The position numbers and the translations under genes are program-made. Positions 9,501 through 18,900 of a DNA stretch of 64,000 bases are shown one piece after another; positions within the stretch are counted from its first letter, which is position 1; each line of letters begins with the position of its first letter. Location: the NCBI GenBank assembly GCA_036924085.1, contig JAVGWX010000005.1:43824278-43888277 (forward strand). The letters run 5' to 3'. Source of the DNA: Ariolimax columbianus. Lineage: Eukaryota > Mollusca > Gastropoda > Stylommatophora > Arionidae. The notes beneath the pieces were generated by a model. The model ran no database searches, was not told where the DNA came from, and worked only from the letters and a program-made list of their open reading frames with translations.

Positions 9501-11636
9501 AGAATGCCAAGTATGTCAATTGTGTCAACTATGGTAGTATGTTAAATATTTTAAGTATGTCAAATATGACAAGTATGCCAAGCATATCAAATATGTCTGA
9601 TATGTAAAGCATTCTTGCATGTCAAGTACGACAAGCATGTCAAATATACCATTATGTCAAATATGACAAGTACATCTAGTATGTCAATTATGTCCAGTAT
9701 GACAAGTATGTCAAGTGTGTCAAGTATGTCTAGCGTGTCAAGTGTGTCAAGCATGTCAAGTATGATAAGTATGTCAAGTGTGTCAAGTATGTCTAGTATG
9801 ACAATTATGTTCAGCATGCCAAGTATATCAAGTATAAAACGTATGTCAAGGAAAGACAAGTATGTCAAGCATGTCATATATTTTAAGGTTGTCAAATATG
9901 TCCAGTATTCTAAGTATGTCAAGTTTATCAAGCATGTCATGTATTACAAGAATGTCAAGTATGTCTAGTATGTCAAGTATGTCCAACATGTCAAGTATGT
10001 CTGCTATGTCAAGTATGACAAGTATATTAAGTATATCAAGTATGACAAGCACGTCAAGCATGGCAAGTGCGTCCAGTATGTAAAGTATGTTAAGAATGCC
10101 AAGTATGTCAATTGTGTCAACTATGGTAGTATGTTAAATATTTTAAGTATGTCAAATATGACAAGTATGCCAAGCATATCAAATATGTCTGATATGTAAA
10201 GCATTCTTGCATGTCAAGTACGACAAGCATGTCAAATATACCATTATGTCAAATATGACAAGTACATCTAGTATGTCAATTATGTCCAGTATGACAAGTA
10301 TGTCAAGTGTGTCAAGTATGTCTAGCGTGTCAAGTGTGTCAAGCATGTCAAGTATGATAAGTATGTCAAGTGTGTCAAGTATGTCTAGCATGTCCAGTAT
10401 TCTAAGTATGTCAAGTTTATCAAGCATGTCATGTATTACAAGAATGTCAAGTATGTCTAGTATGTCAAGTATGTCCAACATGTCAAGTATGTCAAGCATA
10501 GATCTCATTTTTTCTCGGTATTAATATATTCCTCATCTTCTGATTATCAGCGACACTAAAACTCCCTTTATCTCTGTACCAATACATTCTTCATTGTCTG
10601 ATTATCAACGACAGTAGAACTCCCTGTATCTCTGCATCATTAGATACACTAGGACATATTGTATATATACATCAATACATTATTCATTATCTGATTACCA
10701 ACGACACTAGATATCCATTTATCTCTGTATCAATGTATGCGTGTCTTATGTAATGTATTATGGATCTCAAACACTCGCTTTACGGCTCCCCTTGTTTACG
10801 TTTTCCTTAGTGAGACAGACCAGTGCCAGTCGTAGCAGGTTATATTTCGCATTGAATCCTAGAACTGACAATAATTTTTTATTCTATTTTCTTCAGTTTA
10901 CGTTTCTGAAAAACAAAATTCCTGCGTATATGTCTCCATTTACAGAATCGCCAAAGGTCAGTTTGGTGACCAAGAGAGCTCTAAAAATATATTGGACTTC
11001 AGCAATAATGACTCCAAGGAGAAAGACAATGGTGGCAACAGCAGCAGTGTGTCGATTTACAACGAGAAATTCACAGGCAACAACAGCACAGAACATCATC
11101 ACAGTGAAGATGCTAATTTCCAGGTGAAAAACTGAACTTAGCCTAAGTGAGGCACTGGCTAGATTGATTAGATAAGAGTATCGACTGGTTGCATTAGCAA
11201 GAGAGAAAGGAAAAACATATTCAGAAATGGACACATGAAAGAAAACAGTAGAAATGATTCATTAGAAACCGTGAGTTATGTTTATAGGATAATATCATAA
11301 GAATTCAAGTCTATTTACAGGAAATTAACGAAAAACACATCATATAGATGATAGGAAGAAATAGTTAAATGAGGAATTTTATAACAATTATTGTTATATA
11401 TATTATAGATGAAATTATCAGACTTGTTATCGTAAAATCCATGCTTATATGATAGCACACGTTGTCACACACAGGAAACTATTAAGATGTTCGCCAGTCT
11501 GACGAAATCGGACCAAGTGAAGCACGTGACACACGATCTGATCAAGGTATTGTGCGACTCTGCCACTAACTACATGGGCATGATGAAGGAGGTTGAGACT
11601 TCCCTAGTCGAATTTAAGAAAGGCCATACAGACTGA
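2..11636 (+). CDS. Unrecognised multi-exon host gene (3' part), His/Glu/Ser-rich repeats then Lys/Glu-rich helices
   Basis: Five exons can be joined: 2-562, 3509-3625, 6687-6883, 10946-11123 and 11475-11636. All introns are GT-AG and phases match (0, 0, 2, 0), giving 404 codons before TGA 11634-11636. The start lies before the window. About 187 residues of exon 1 are repeats of the type KHHDESSEEEE. Next comes a Lys/Glu/Met-rich, probably helical or coiled-coil stretch (exons 2-3), a Ser/Asn/His-rich linker (exon 4) and a helical tail (exon 5) ending in KKGHTD. No catalytic motif or transmembrane segment is visible. Clustered SSEEE motifs would suit acidic-directed kinases (CK2 or FAM20C type) and the His/Asp/Glu richness could bind metal; both are inference. 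An AATAAA at 12037-12042 could end the transcript. Family unknown; I am fairly sure of the exon chain because phase and splice sites agree at four junctions. Confidence 0.72.
811..1523. mobile_element. Mariner-derived fold-back (two inverted transposase 5' ends)
   Basis: The left arm starts with TCTAATGAAACCGGGCC and the right arm ends with TTGGTCCAGTTTCATTTGAA. The arms are long inverted repeats covering the TIR, the 5' untranslated part and the start of a mariner-like transposase. On the plus strand, 964-1134 encodes an N-terminal helix-turn-helix (reads as MAGVILNPSRVDQRAENRF, then DIHHRMQAVFGDKSVSKTTI). The right arm encodes the same region on the minus strand (1370-1190). No DDE domain is present, so the element is non-autonomous. 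It lies in intron 1 of the host gene, 19 bp from the solo LTR. Confidence 0.75.
1543..2487 (+). mobile_element. Solo LTR (945 bp) with GATC target-site duplication
   Basis: The segment begins TGTAACAG and ends CTGTTACA, an 8-bp terminal inverted repeat typical of LTRs. It is flanked on both sides by GATC (1539-1542 and 2488-2491), a 4-bp target duplication as made by Gypsy-type integrases. A TATA box (TATATAA, 1857-1863) and, downstream, AATAAA (2369-2374) give plus orientation and U3-R-U5 order. No second LTR or internal gag-pol is next to it, so this is a solo LTR left by LTR-LTR recombination. Reading frames inside it are not coding. Confidence 0.8.
2940..3320. repeat. Dispersed repeat A, copy 1 (with a short internal duplication)
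   Basis: The text around 2965-3080 (CAGCCCGTCAGGTGCTATCT, GCTCTGCTAGCCAC, then ACATATTCTCTGTGGGGCGA) recurs in diverged form at 7985-8290 and 62130-62400. A segment around 3247-3320 ending in ACCTTACCTCGAGACCACTG occurs twice in tandem. No coding capacity or TIR is visible, so the class is unknown. The stretch 2492-2940 before it, still in intron 1, shows nothing I recognise. Confidence 0.55.
3509..3625 (+). CDS. Host gene exon 2 of the visible chain
   Basis: The acceptor TTCCAACAG precedes base 3509 and the donor GTAAGA follows 3625. The 117-bp exon is phase 0 at both ends and encodes 39 residues starting KIHFKDFKSWFKEQKHDNKE and ending FMEMK. The composition is Lys/Glu/Met-rich and helical, continuing the charged character of the first exon. 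Confidence 0.72.
3790..4285. repeat. About 40-bp minisatellite (TGTTTGTTTGTGATTGTAG core)
   Basis: Roughly a dozen tandem copies of a unit of about 40 bp with core TGTTTGTTTGTGATTGTAGA, followed by a variable ATGTGCATGTATTGATACG part. It lies in intron 2 of the host gene. The minus-strand reading frames across it (Thr/His/Gln repeats) come from the repeat. Confidence 0.85.
4286..4470 (+). repeat. Dispersed repeat B, copy 1
   Basis: About 180 bp with the landmarks ATTATGGATGCCG, GAATTCACACTAGT and GACGCTTACACTTGTGTT, shared in order and orientation with 19085-19260. The start sits directly on the minisatellite edge. It could be the 5' end or promoter part of a longer mobile element; only two copies are visible here. 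Confidence 0.55.
4490..4765 (-). mobile_element. Dispersed element C, copy 1 (few internal repeat units)
   Basis: Read on the minus strand, the copy has a short tandem part (GGTCAGGCAAAATATACTGA about twice) followed by a shared 3' module with GATCAGCACGCTCGGGATGT and GAAAAGCTACTGCAAACA. The same module order occurs at 20222-21305, 22895-23345, 28590-28875 and 43041-43650. No protein is encoded; the class is unknown. Confidence 0.6.
5036..5536 (+). mobile_element. Mariner-derived MITE with transposase N-terminal remnant
   Basis: The left end (GTTCATATGAAACCAGAC) and right end (TGGTCCAGTTTCATTTGAAC) are inverted repeats extending inward over roughly 130 bp. Between them, 5193-5370 is a decayed copy of the mariner-like N-terminal helix-turn-helix (MAGVIRNPSWVDQ, then an in-frame stop). 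Everything after that domain is missing and the 3' TIR follows directly. The same family supplies 811-1523 and 26591-26915. Confidence 0.72.
5640..6240 (-). pseudogene. LINE reverse-transcriptase fragment, decayed
   Basis: On the minus strand the frames read, in order, an RT-like segment (YEKIFDNLNRLTLEVALAL), then LLSPFLFLLAIH, the catalytic motif YADD within KRLYDLGYADDLDLLCHNHN, and a later VGGSVTYITLRIEKARD. These match the usual RT order (AFD, LSPFLF, YADD, TARISKAR). Stops and frameshifts are frequent. It lies in intron 2 of the host gene in antisense. Confidence 0.65.
6245..6500 (-). pseudogene. LINE ORF C-terminal end with (ATG)n-like tail, decayed
   Basis: The minus strand reads GRVKRYNVLD, then SGKRGWDRSRRQWHQDIQKC and LGMKLAEAG, ending HAA-stop, followed by GATGATGATGATGG. 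This is the C-terminal end seen in many RTE/Jockey-like LINEs (G-x-R-x-R-G-R-P-x-x-x-W). It is the 3' end of an element other than the RT fragment beside it, because it lies 5' of that RT on the same strand. Confidence 0.6.
6687..6883 (+). CDS. Host gene exon 3 of the visible chain
   Basis: The acceptor is TTACCAGCAG, a NAGNAG, so the exon may start at 6684 (one extra Gln) or 6687. The donor is CAAAG|GTGAAT, leaving phase 2. The 197 bp encode a strongly Lys/Glu-rich helix (KEMQGKEDQKSLKKEKEKIQ) and end KKMFQ plus AG of the next codon. That codon is completed to Arg by the first base of the exon at 10946. Confidence 0.72.
6905..7215. repeat. (ATT)n microsatellite and AT-rich about 25-bp degenerate repeat
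   Basis: 6927-6990 is an ATT/ATA microsatellite. 7030-7210 repeats TATGATAAATATGTTATGTT with changes. From 7215 to 7900 I see no gene or recognised repeat. Confidence 0.75.
7900..8290. repeat. CR1/L2-type LINE 3'-end scrap followed by dispersed repeat A, copy 2
   Basis: 7915-7975 (TATTGGTTTAGAAGAGTTCA, ATACAACCAGTTTCTTT) is the same terminal text as in the minus-strand CR1-like 3' ends at 18310, 25950 and 38885. 7985-8290 is a copy of repeat A, sharing CTAGAGCTAAGTAGATACGC and the later TCTCACTACCCAGAGATCAG with the other two copies. 8290-8780 holds nothing recognised. Confidence 0.5.
8780..10500. repeat. 9-bp satellite (AAGTATGTC) organised in 592-bp higher-order units
   Basis: The basic unit is AAGTATGTC with variants. 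Long stretches recur every 592 bp (landmarks at about 9023, 9615 and 10207), and the first two full units appear identical over hundreds of bases. The third has an internal deletion near 10385. Because 9 is divisible by 3, both strands give long low-complexity frames (Ser/Met on plus, Asp/Ile/Leu on minus); these are not genes. It occupies much of intron 3 of the host gene. Confidence 0.9.
10946..11123 (+). CDS. Host gene exon 4 of the visible chain
   Basis: The acceptor CTCCATTTACAG precedes base 10946 and the donor CCAG|GTGAAA follows 11123. One base completes the split Arg codon, then 59 codons read IAKGQFGDQESSKNILDFSN and on through a Ser/Asn/His-rich linker to HSEDANFQ in phase 0. The upstream acceptor TTTTCTTCAG at about 10896 would give a stop in the required frame, which supports the 10946 start. 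Confidence 0.72.
11475..11636 (+). CDS. Host gene terminal coding exon
   Basis: The acceptor CACACACAG precedes base 11475. The phase-0 frame reads ETIKMFASLTKSDQVKHVTH, continues helical, and stops at TGA 11634-11636 after KKGHTD. The 3' untranslated part follows; 11637-12140 contains no gene, and AATAAA at 12037-12042 is a plausible polyadenylation signal. Confidence 0.72.
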   Translation, partial: ETIKMFASLTKSDQVKHVTHDLIKVLCDSATNYMGMMKEVETSLVEFKKGHTD

Positions 11637-12149
11637 GGACATCACAAAGAGCGGGTTACTGTGGTAGGTTTATTGTTGATTCTGTTAGAGTAGTGGTCAT
11701 ATGGTATCTCATCTTCGTTAGCGGCAACAAGGTGCTACAACTACAGCTATAGGAACTCACTTAATTTGTAATTGTATACTAGAAATGCAATTTATTTTGA
11801 CAGAAATATCTAGAAAACGCATTCTTCCTTGACAAATGTGACTACACTTCATTCTCCTAAGTCAAGGTTCCTCCTGCTTTGTACACTAAATATTTGCCAT
11901 TTTGACAGTTAAACACCAGCATTTATTAGCATAAACCATCATTATCCCTTCTGTACAATCCGTCCAGACATATTTTACAAAGTATCATCAAATGTAAGTA
12001 AGAAAAGATAGTCTAAGGGATATAACCAGAGAAAATAATAAACAAACATTTTGAAAATACTAATTATATCCCATAGTAAAGAATGATGAATGTAGTCTAT
12101 AGAGGTCACTGCTGACAAGGATAAAGAGTTAGAATCGTCATTGTGCTAA

Positions 12150-12300
12150 TCCTCAGCTATTTTTAATAGGTGTGGCGGCCTAATCCCTTGCTTGCTGTTA
12201 TAAGATTAGGTACCAGTTTAAAGTTGGGTTGATCGGAGAGTGTCGCTATCGAGGTTCGAACTCTCAACGGGAATGGGAAGCAAGTTCACCACTCATTGTG
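12150..12300 (-). mobile_element. Possible tRNA-derived SINE remnant
   Basis: The minus strand contains GAGTTCGAACCTCGATAGCG, which fits a Pol III B box (GGTTCGANNCC) with small changes. No clear A box or tail was found, so this is tentative. Confidence 0.3.
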
Positions 12301-12524
12301 ACCCTTGTATCCTCTTCTAACAGTTTTTATAATACATCTCATCTTGAGTGATATCGTGATATTCAATGTCGCGAGACTGCACTACCTTCAGAGATGTGGT
12401 CTAATTAGAAGTTACAGAAATCTTGACGACAGACAAATTGTTACTGGATTGGAAGAACTTTTTAAGGTCAGGCTATTATTCTTGTTTTTCGTGGAACTCT
12501 TGTTTTTCGTGGAACTCATACTAA

Positions 12525-12725
12525 AATGGGGGCGGCGTGGGCTAGCGGATAAGGGACACGGCTCACAATGCGAAAGTGCTGGGTTCGATCCCCATCACAG
12601 CACCGGCTGTTACCCCGGGGAAGCAAACCTTTAGAAAATGAAGGAGGAAGTAGACCCTTACATAAAATGCATGCTGAAGTCGGATGCACTGGCCCGACAG
12701 GCCCAAAATAAAAAAGAAAGTGCAA
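12525..12725 (+). mobile_element. tRNA-derived SINE
   Basis: GGCGTGGGCTAGCGGATAAG resembles a tRNA A-box region and GGGTTCGATCCCC about 45 bp later is a near-perfect B box. They are followed by a tRNA-unrelated body and an A-rich end (CAAAATAAAAAAG). It lacks a full tRNA fold and 3' acceptor, so it is a SINE head, not a tRNA gene. Reading frames over it are not coding. Confidence 0.65.
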
Positions 12726-12819
12726 CGCACACCGCCTTTGGGAATACGGATTATTTGTTCACGTTGTCCTCCTGAGTTCCATTCATGCTACTCCAGATGC
12801 CTTGTCTTATGTTTCTACC

Positions 12820-13200
12820 ATTAAAACACGGAACATAACCTGAAGTACGAGATTGCCAGGCACCGTCGAGCAGACTGGACCGCCTTCAACTCGATGAAGG
12901 CGGCAGCAGACTTCCCCAGAGACACCAGACTGCGAACAGACATATTCGACTAAGTGGTGCTACCAGCGTGTTGCTATGGAAGTGAAATCTGGTCTCTGAC
13001 AAACGCCATAGAAAACCAGCTAAGGACAACACATGCCTCACATGAGCGCCGTCTTGTGAGCCTATCACTTAAACAACAGCGCCACAATATATGTTTACAC
13101 AACAGTGACATCCGGGCATTGTCACACATCAAGGATGCCGTACATTATGCCAACAACTCCAAGCACCACCGGGTTGGCCATATAGTCAGAAGGAAAGACG
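12820..13200 (+). pseudogene. LINE family M, RT C-terminal region, copy 1 (left of its minisatellite)
   Basis: The plus strand reads the post-RT region of an RTE/Jockey-like LINE: TAFNSMKAAADF, then a stop, LPACCYGSEIWSLTNAIENQ, SHERRLVSLSLKQQRHN and HNSDIRALSHIKDAV. This matches a family with copies at 35560-37070 and, more distantly, 63270-63620 and 63715-64000. The coding text runs into WSTATT at 13207, where the 29-bp minisatellite begins. Confidence 0.7.
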
Positions 13201-14748
13201 AATACTGGAGCACGGCAACCACACTTTGTGACTCTGGAGCACGGCAACCACACTTTGTGACTCTGGAGCAGGGCAACCACACTTTGTGACGCTGGAGCAG
13301 GGCAACCACACTTTGTGACTCTGGAGCACGGCAACCACACTTTGTGACTCTGGAGCAGGGCAACCACACTTTGTGACGCTGGAGCACGGCAACCACACTC
13401 TGTGACGCTGGAGCAGGGCAACCACTATATGTGACGCTGGAGCACGGCAACCACACTTTGTGACGCTGAAGCACGGCAACCACTATCTGTAACGCTGGAG
13501 CACGGCAACCACACTTTGTGACGCTGAAGCACGGCAACCACTATCTGTGACGCTGGAGCACGGCAACCACACTTTGTGACGCTGGAGCAGGGCAACCACT
13601 ATCTGTGACGCTGGAGCACGGCAACCACACTTTGTGACTCTGGAGCAGGGCAACCACTATCTCTGACGCTGGAGCACGGCAACCACACTTTGTGACGCTG
13701 GAGCACGACAACCACTCTCAGTGACGCTGGAGCACGGCAACCACACTTTGTGACGCTGGAGCACGGCAACCACACTTTGTGACGCTGGGGCACGGCAACC
13801 ACACTTTGTGACTCTGGAGCACGACAACCACACTTTGTGACTCTGGAGCACGGTAACCACACTTTGTGACTCTGGAGCAGGGCAACCACACTTTGTGACT
13901 CTGGAGCACGGCAACCACACTTTGTGACTCTGGAGCAGGGCAACCACTCTCAGTGACGCTGGAGCACGGCAACCACACTTTGTGACTCTGGAACAGGGCA
14001 ACCACTCTCAGTGACGCTGGAGCACGGCAACCACACTTTGTGACTCTGGATCACGGCAACCACACTTTGTGACTCTGGAGCACGGCAACCACACTTTGTG
14101 ACTCTGGAGCAGGGCAACCACTATCTCTGACGCTGGAGCACAGCAGCCACACTTTGTGACGCTGGAGCACGGCAACCACTCTCAGTGACGCTTGAGCACG
14201 GCAACCACACTTTGTGACGCTGGAGCATGGCAACCACACTTTGTGACTCTGGAGCACGGCAACCACACTTTGTGACTCTGGAGCAGGGCAACCACACTTT
14301 GTGACTCTGGAGCAGGGCAACCACTCTCAGTGACGCTGGAGCACGGCAACCATACTTTGTGACTCTGGAGCACGGCAACCACACTTTGTGACTCTGGAGC
14401 ACGGCAACCACACTTTGTGACTCTGGAGCACGGCAACCACACTTTGTGACTCTGGAGCAGGGCAACCACACTTTGTGACTCTGGAGCAGGGTAACCACTC
14501 TCAGTGACGCTGGAGCACGGCAACCACACTTTGTGACTCTGGAGCACGGCAACCACACTTTGTGACTCTGGAGCACGGCAACCACACTTTGTGACTCTGG
14601 AGCACGGCAACTACACTTTGTGACTCTGGAGCACGGTAACCACACTTTGTGACGCTGGAGCAGGGCAACCACTCTCAGTGACGCTGGAGCACGGCAACCA
14701 CACTTTGTGACGCCGGAGCACGGCAACCACACTCTGTGACGCTGGAGC
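13201..14748. repeat. 29-bp minisatellite grown from LINE coding sequence
   Basis: About 53 tandem copies of a 29-bp unit (GAGCACGGCAACCACACTTT plus GTGACTCTG, with GTGACGCTG and CTCTCAGTGACGCTG variants). The unit equals the LINE family M coding text for WSTATTLW; in the copy at 35990-36020 this text is present once. Minus-strand frames full of VTKCGCRAP repeats are a by-product (29 bp times 3 gives a 29-residue period). Confidence 0.92.
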
Positions 14749-15010
14749 ACACAAACAAGTCAGCCATCTACTGGACAACCTATTCCCGAGACAGAATCGA
14801 CTGGAAACCGAGATAAGCACAACAGCACAAAACCAAACGAAAAAACATAGCACTGCTCGAGCCCAGCCCGCTAATCAGAGAAATGCACCAGGCTACTACC
14901 AACTGGCACAAGAGTCGGGATCTGCACAAGGGATAACACCCTTGTAGACACACAAATCGACTAAGACTAAGGCTACAGTTATTGAGAACAAAATCAACAA
15001 AAAAACAGTC
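14749..15010 (+). mobile_element. LINE family M, 3' part, copy 1
   Basis: After the minisatellite the sequence continues with AACAAGTCAGCCATCTACTG, GACAGAATCGACTGGAAACC, AGCACTGCTCGAGCCCAGCC and ends near CGACTAAGACTAAGGC. The same order is found after the other minisatellite at 36890-37060. The 36-bp segment amplified there occurs here only once (14751-14795). 15010-15520 holds nothing recognised. Confidence 0.65.
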
Positions 15011-15519
15011 CCGTGCCGTGAAAAGCTAGTTTCAGGAAATGGTTATCCACAACTGGCAACATCCACCCGATCTAATATCATAACTGATGAAAAGCGCGAG
15101 TGAACTGTGTATTCCCTTATAATTTGTATATATTAACTACTAAAAATCCTTCACTTGAACAGAAACCAACAATGCGCTAAGAAAACAAGGAATTTCCTAA
15201 AACTACATAAACATGAACGAAAAAATCTACGAGGTCTCCAATACGGTCATCACACCATACCATCGTCCAGTACATATTCCGATAGCAAGGGATGCCAGGT
15301 ACGGTGACACCGTCTTCACAAGCTATTCATAGCGGTTCTAGAAGAGACCTTCATACATCTAAATTGAATCGACAGATTCGTAAATATAGGTGGAGAGTGA
15401 CTCACCCATTTTTAATTTGCAGACAACATTGTGACCATCAGTCCTACCAATGATAAAGCGCAATATTCCTTGAATGATCTAAATGGGATTAGCAGATACT
15501 TTAGTTTGCAAATGAATAC

Positions 15520-15870
15520 AATGAATGCAGAATACCTCAGAAATCGTCTTGCTTCGCATAGAAAGAAGAATATCTCAGAAATTCATCGTGTTTCTCAATG
15601 AAAGGAGAATACCTCAGAAATCCCTACTGGCCTTCAATGAAAACAATACCTCAGAAATCCCTCCTAGCCCGCAATGAAAGCAACATACCTCAGAAAACCA
15701 TCCTAGCCCGCAATGAAAGCAACATACCTCAGAAAACCATCCTAGCCCGCAATGAAAGCAAACTACCTCAGAAATTCCTCCTGCTCAAGAATGAAACTGA
15801 AAATCCCCGAAAATCCCCTCCTGTCCCTTAATAAAAGCAGAATACCCCAGAAATCCCTCTTGCCCCAAGC
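15520..15870. repeat. About 39-bp minisatellite
   Basis: About seven to eight imperfect copies of AATGAAAGCAACATACCTCA followed by GAAAACCATCCTAGCCCGC. The plus-strand frame across it is repeat-derived. Confidence 0.85.
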
Positions 15871-15939
15871 AGAAAGTCAAGCTGATCGATGAATACATTG
15901 AACAATAAATACAAGTCACAAAATTAACTGTGAAATCAT

Positions 15940-16225
15940 TAGACAGAGAAGGGTAACTGGGCATTACTTATATTGCATTAAACCAGTACTTCAAAGGGTG
16001 ACAAACATCTGTCAAAAGCACACACTTTTAACTCTTTAGTAATTCTAACCATGACCTACGGTTGCAAAGTGTGGGGAATCTCCGCGAAGCAGATGTTGAG
16101 AAGATCAGACTTACTCAAAGAGCAGTGGAACAACCTGTTCCGAAGATCGCAATAAGGGATCGGATCCGAAACGAAAAAATTCGACATCCCTCAGTTTCGA
16201 GACGTCATGGAAGCCACATTCTAAT
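15940..16225 (+). pseudogene. LINE RT C-terminal fragment
   Basis: The frames read MTYGCKVWGISAKQM, then TQRAVEQPVPKIAIRDRIRN and EKIRHPSV. This resembles the common LINE text LTYGAETW...AQRAMER...LRDRIRNEEIRRRT. It is frameshifted between the two parts. Nothing is recognised from 16225 to 17220. Confidence 0.65.
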
Positions 16226-17221
16226 TTACAATCAATATATTCAAGAGGGCGCACCAGTTGTGGTTGCGTTCTCCAACAGTTTATGTTTCGGGATAAGGTG
16301 GCTAGTGCATTTCCTAAACCCGGCTTGCTAACAGGTTGATGAATGTCGATTTGTTATTAAAAAACTCGAATAACCACGACCGGGATCTCAAGTTGAGTTC
16401 TTCACCAGCCAATTTACAAATCCGTGCATGTGCTGGAGTGAGCCCCAAGGAGGGAAAGATAACAAGTCTTTTTGACTATTTATGTGTATCTGAGGTTGAA
16501 GCAAGTTACGTTTATGTTGCTAGGCTATTGAAATGTAATATGGCATTTAAAACATCACCAGATTAAATTTAAATTGTTCTAAAATATATGAAAATCATCA
16601 TGAAGAACACGTTAGCACTCATGGAATCCATAACACAAACGGTGACGTATAGTGGTAATGACTGCTATATATTGCGTCATCTAATTGGCGTTCTAGGCTA
16701 ACCGTCTCGTGGGAAATCAAGTGCTAGGGCTTTAGAAAAAAATAAGACTGGGTCTTTTGCGTTTGGAGGTTGAATCCGCTGACCTAGTGGACCCCAAATA
16801 CAATTGTGATGTTGTCCATTAAAGTGAGGTAAGAAGGCCACATTGACACGAACAGTAAAACAGGAAACCGAGGCGGCTGGATTTGCATTGATGGATCACA
16901 GGGAAATAACATGAACAAAGAATCAGTATTATTTACCATCCATTTGTAGCATGAGTTCCACGGGTAAGGAGAATAATTCAGCTAAGCTAGAAGCCTTTAT
17001 CAGCTTATCCTGACCTTTATAAAGTTCTATTCATCCAGTAAATATTTTTCTTTCGTTAAGATTTTTGTAACTTCTATTTATATCACGTGTCTGAGGTATT
17101 GCGGCCTCGCCATATTGATTAAAAAGATACCAATTAAGAGGCGATGTATTACAAAAAGAATATTAGTTTATGAGTGATTTGTAAACTTGCTTCTCATACG
17201 AGGCTAACGTTTCATGTTCAA

Positions 17222-17250
17222 ACTCCCCCCCCCCCCCCCCCACCCCCTTT
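17222..17250. repeat. Poly-C tract
   Basis: An uninterrupted C run of roughly 20, followed by CACCCCC. Similar C runs occur at about 26089-26109 and 44488-44508. 17250-17950 shows no gene. Confidence 0.9.
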
Positions 17251-17954
17251 TCCGCCACTTTTCAGCCAATCCAGCTGAAAAACGATACCTGACAAATTGG
17301 TGGCCATGCAAAGGCAGCTAGAAAGGGTTTAAACCACCCCCAAATCCTAAAAATTAGTTTTTTCCAGTACAATGAAGATTCTAACACTTCATCCTCAGCA
17401 GTGACTGTTTTTGGTGAACTTAACTTAGAAGAGGATATAATTCCATTTTGCTACCGCGGTTTAATTATTTCTGCCAGTTATATCCCTTAGCCCACTGTTC
17501 GTTTAACTGAGGTATTTAACTGTTACAAAAACATAAGTCGATAGGTTCCTTGTTTATAGATTTTAAACGATACTCTTGAGTGTCAAGAGCACAGCGAATA
17601 TTTGTTTTGTGTAATGTGTCTTCTAAGGCTTTCTGTAAATCTAAGCTTCTTGTTATTTATGCAGTTATAAAGTCAGTAGGTCCATAAAGCTGAAAGATAA
17701 AGCTTCTGAAAAAACGACAGAACGAAACGGTTGGGTTTCCAATCCAACAAGTTTCCAACGTTCCACTTTCTCGAAACATCTTCTAGAATTATTGAAGTTT
17801 TGACCTTCAATTGGGATATTGTGTGTACAATTTATAAGTGTAAAAGAACACTTGGCAGTTGCACATCGACAAGAACAGACTGTCCGGGGAACATTCTAAA
17901 AAGTAATTCATTTCATATTCGACTCGTAATTTTTATTCCTCTAGGATTAGTAAG

Positions 17955-18240
17955 ATGCAGGAAGTCATCATCATGTTGCATATCCTTGGCAGAAAGTCGC
18001 GCTCGTCAATAATATTTCGATCAGCGGTCAATCTACCAGCCTGTGCTGCATGTTCATGTTTAAAGGTGTCCTTGATGTCTTGTGTCGATTTACTCCTTGG
18101 TCGAACTCTGCATCGTTTTCCTGGAAGAATGCCATTCTCGCTTTCCCATTCTTGTAACTGGTCCTCTGAGTATAGGATTTACCAGCCGATTTTATCTTCA
18201 TGCGTGTCTATAGAGTTTAACGATGACAGCGAACCAATTG
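17955..18240 (-). pseudogene. Possible LINE C-terminal remnant
   Basis: The minus strand reads QLQEWESENGILPGKRCRVR, PRSKSTQDIKDTFKHEHAAQ, then LTADRNI and RICNM. The pattern (GKR-x-R-x-R-P, DIK, LA-x-DR, ICN) is like the tail of RTE-type LINE proteins, but identity is low. Confidence 0.3.
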
Positions 18241-18309
18241 ATTAGCGCCTTGTGAACACACGAAACGGTAGTGGTATCCTCAAACCAGATAGGGACGCTG
18301 AGGTGAGTT

Positions 18310-18900
18310 CATGATCTTAACTTAACATCGTTATACTGGTTTAGAAGACTTTACGGCCTGTATATGACCAGTTTCATTCACTTGGTCTTAACATAGATAT
18401 GCACAACCACCATATTCTTGAATGCATTGATTGACCTTGCTTCTATTATTTCCCATGGCAATGCATCCCAAGCACCACCCTGACTAAACAAAATATTTCC
18501 TGGTATCTAATCTGGACCTTTCTTGAATTAATTTGTGGCTATGCAATCTAGTTCTTGTAGGCGGATGTATTTTGAAATAAAACTTGCTTTAGTCTGATTT
18601 CATTTCCGCTGATTATCGTATAAAGCTGTGTTAAATCACATTCTTCTCTTTTCTAGACAATATTCACCGGTTCTTCTGTGTGTCTCCTTATAATTATAAT
18701 TCTGGAATCTCCCTATCAGCTTTTTTCGCTCTTCTTTGTATCCTTTCCAGCATGTATATATCACCTCTACGATAAGGAATCCACACCTGTACACAGTACT
18801 CCAATCTAGGTCTAACTAATGCTGTAGTATACAGTTTGACTATCACTTCCTTTTATACGAGACCTGGATTTTAATCTAAGTGATCGTTTACAGCTGTGTA
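18310..18900 (-). pseudogene. CR1/L2-type LINE 3' end, decayed
   Basis: The minus strand reads [20 protein letters not shown] and [17 protein letters not shown], then RTGEYCLEKRR and a decayed SHKLIQERSRLDTRKYF block. It ends in the text GTTTAGAAGACTTTACGGCC (plus strand) shared with the other CR1-like 3' ends here. These are the RT thumb and C-terminal hallmarks of CR1/L2-group LINEs. Confidence 0.7.

Noticed and set aside
8995..10524. Mirrored 105-117-codon frames on both strands
   Set aside because: Produced by the 9-bp satellite; identical frames recur every 592 bp.
12525..12725. Possible tRNA gene
   Set aside because: A and B boxes are present but no acceptor stem or full cloverleaf; the extra body and A-rich end mark a SINE.
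13122..14853. Several minus-strand frames of 80-209 codons rich in Cys, Val, Ser
   Set aside because: They are readings of the 29-bp minisatellite; unit length not divisible by 3 makes all three frames look alike.
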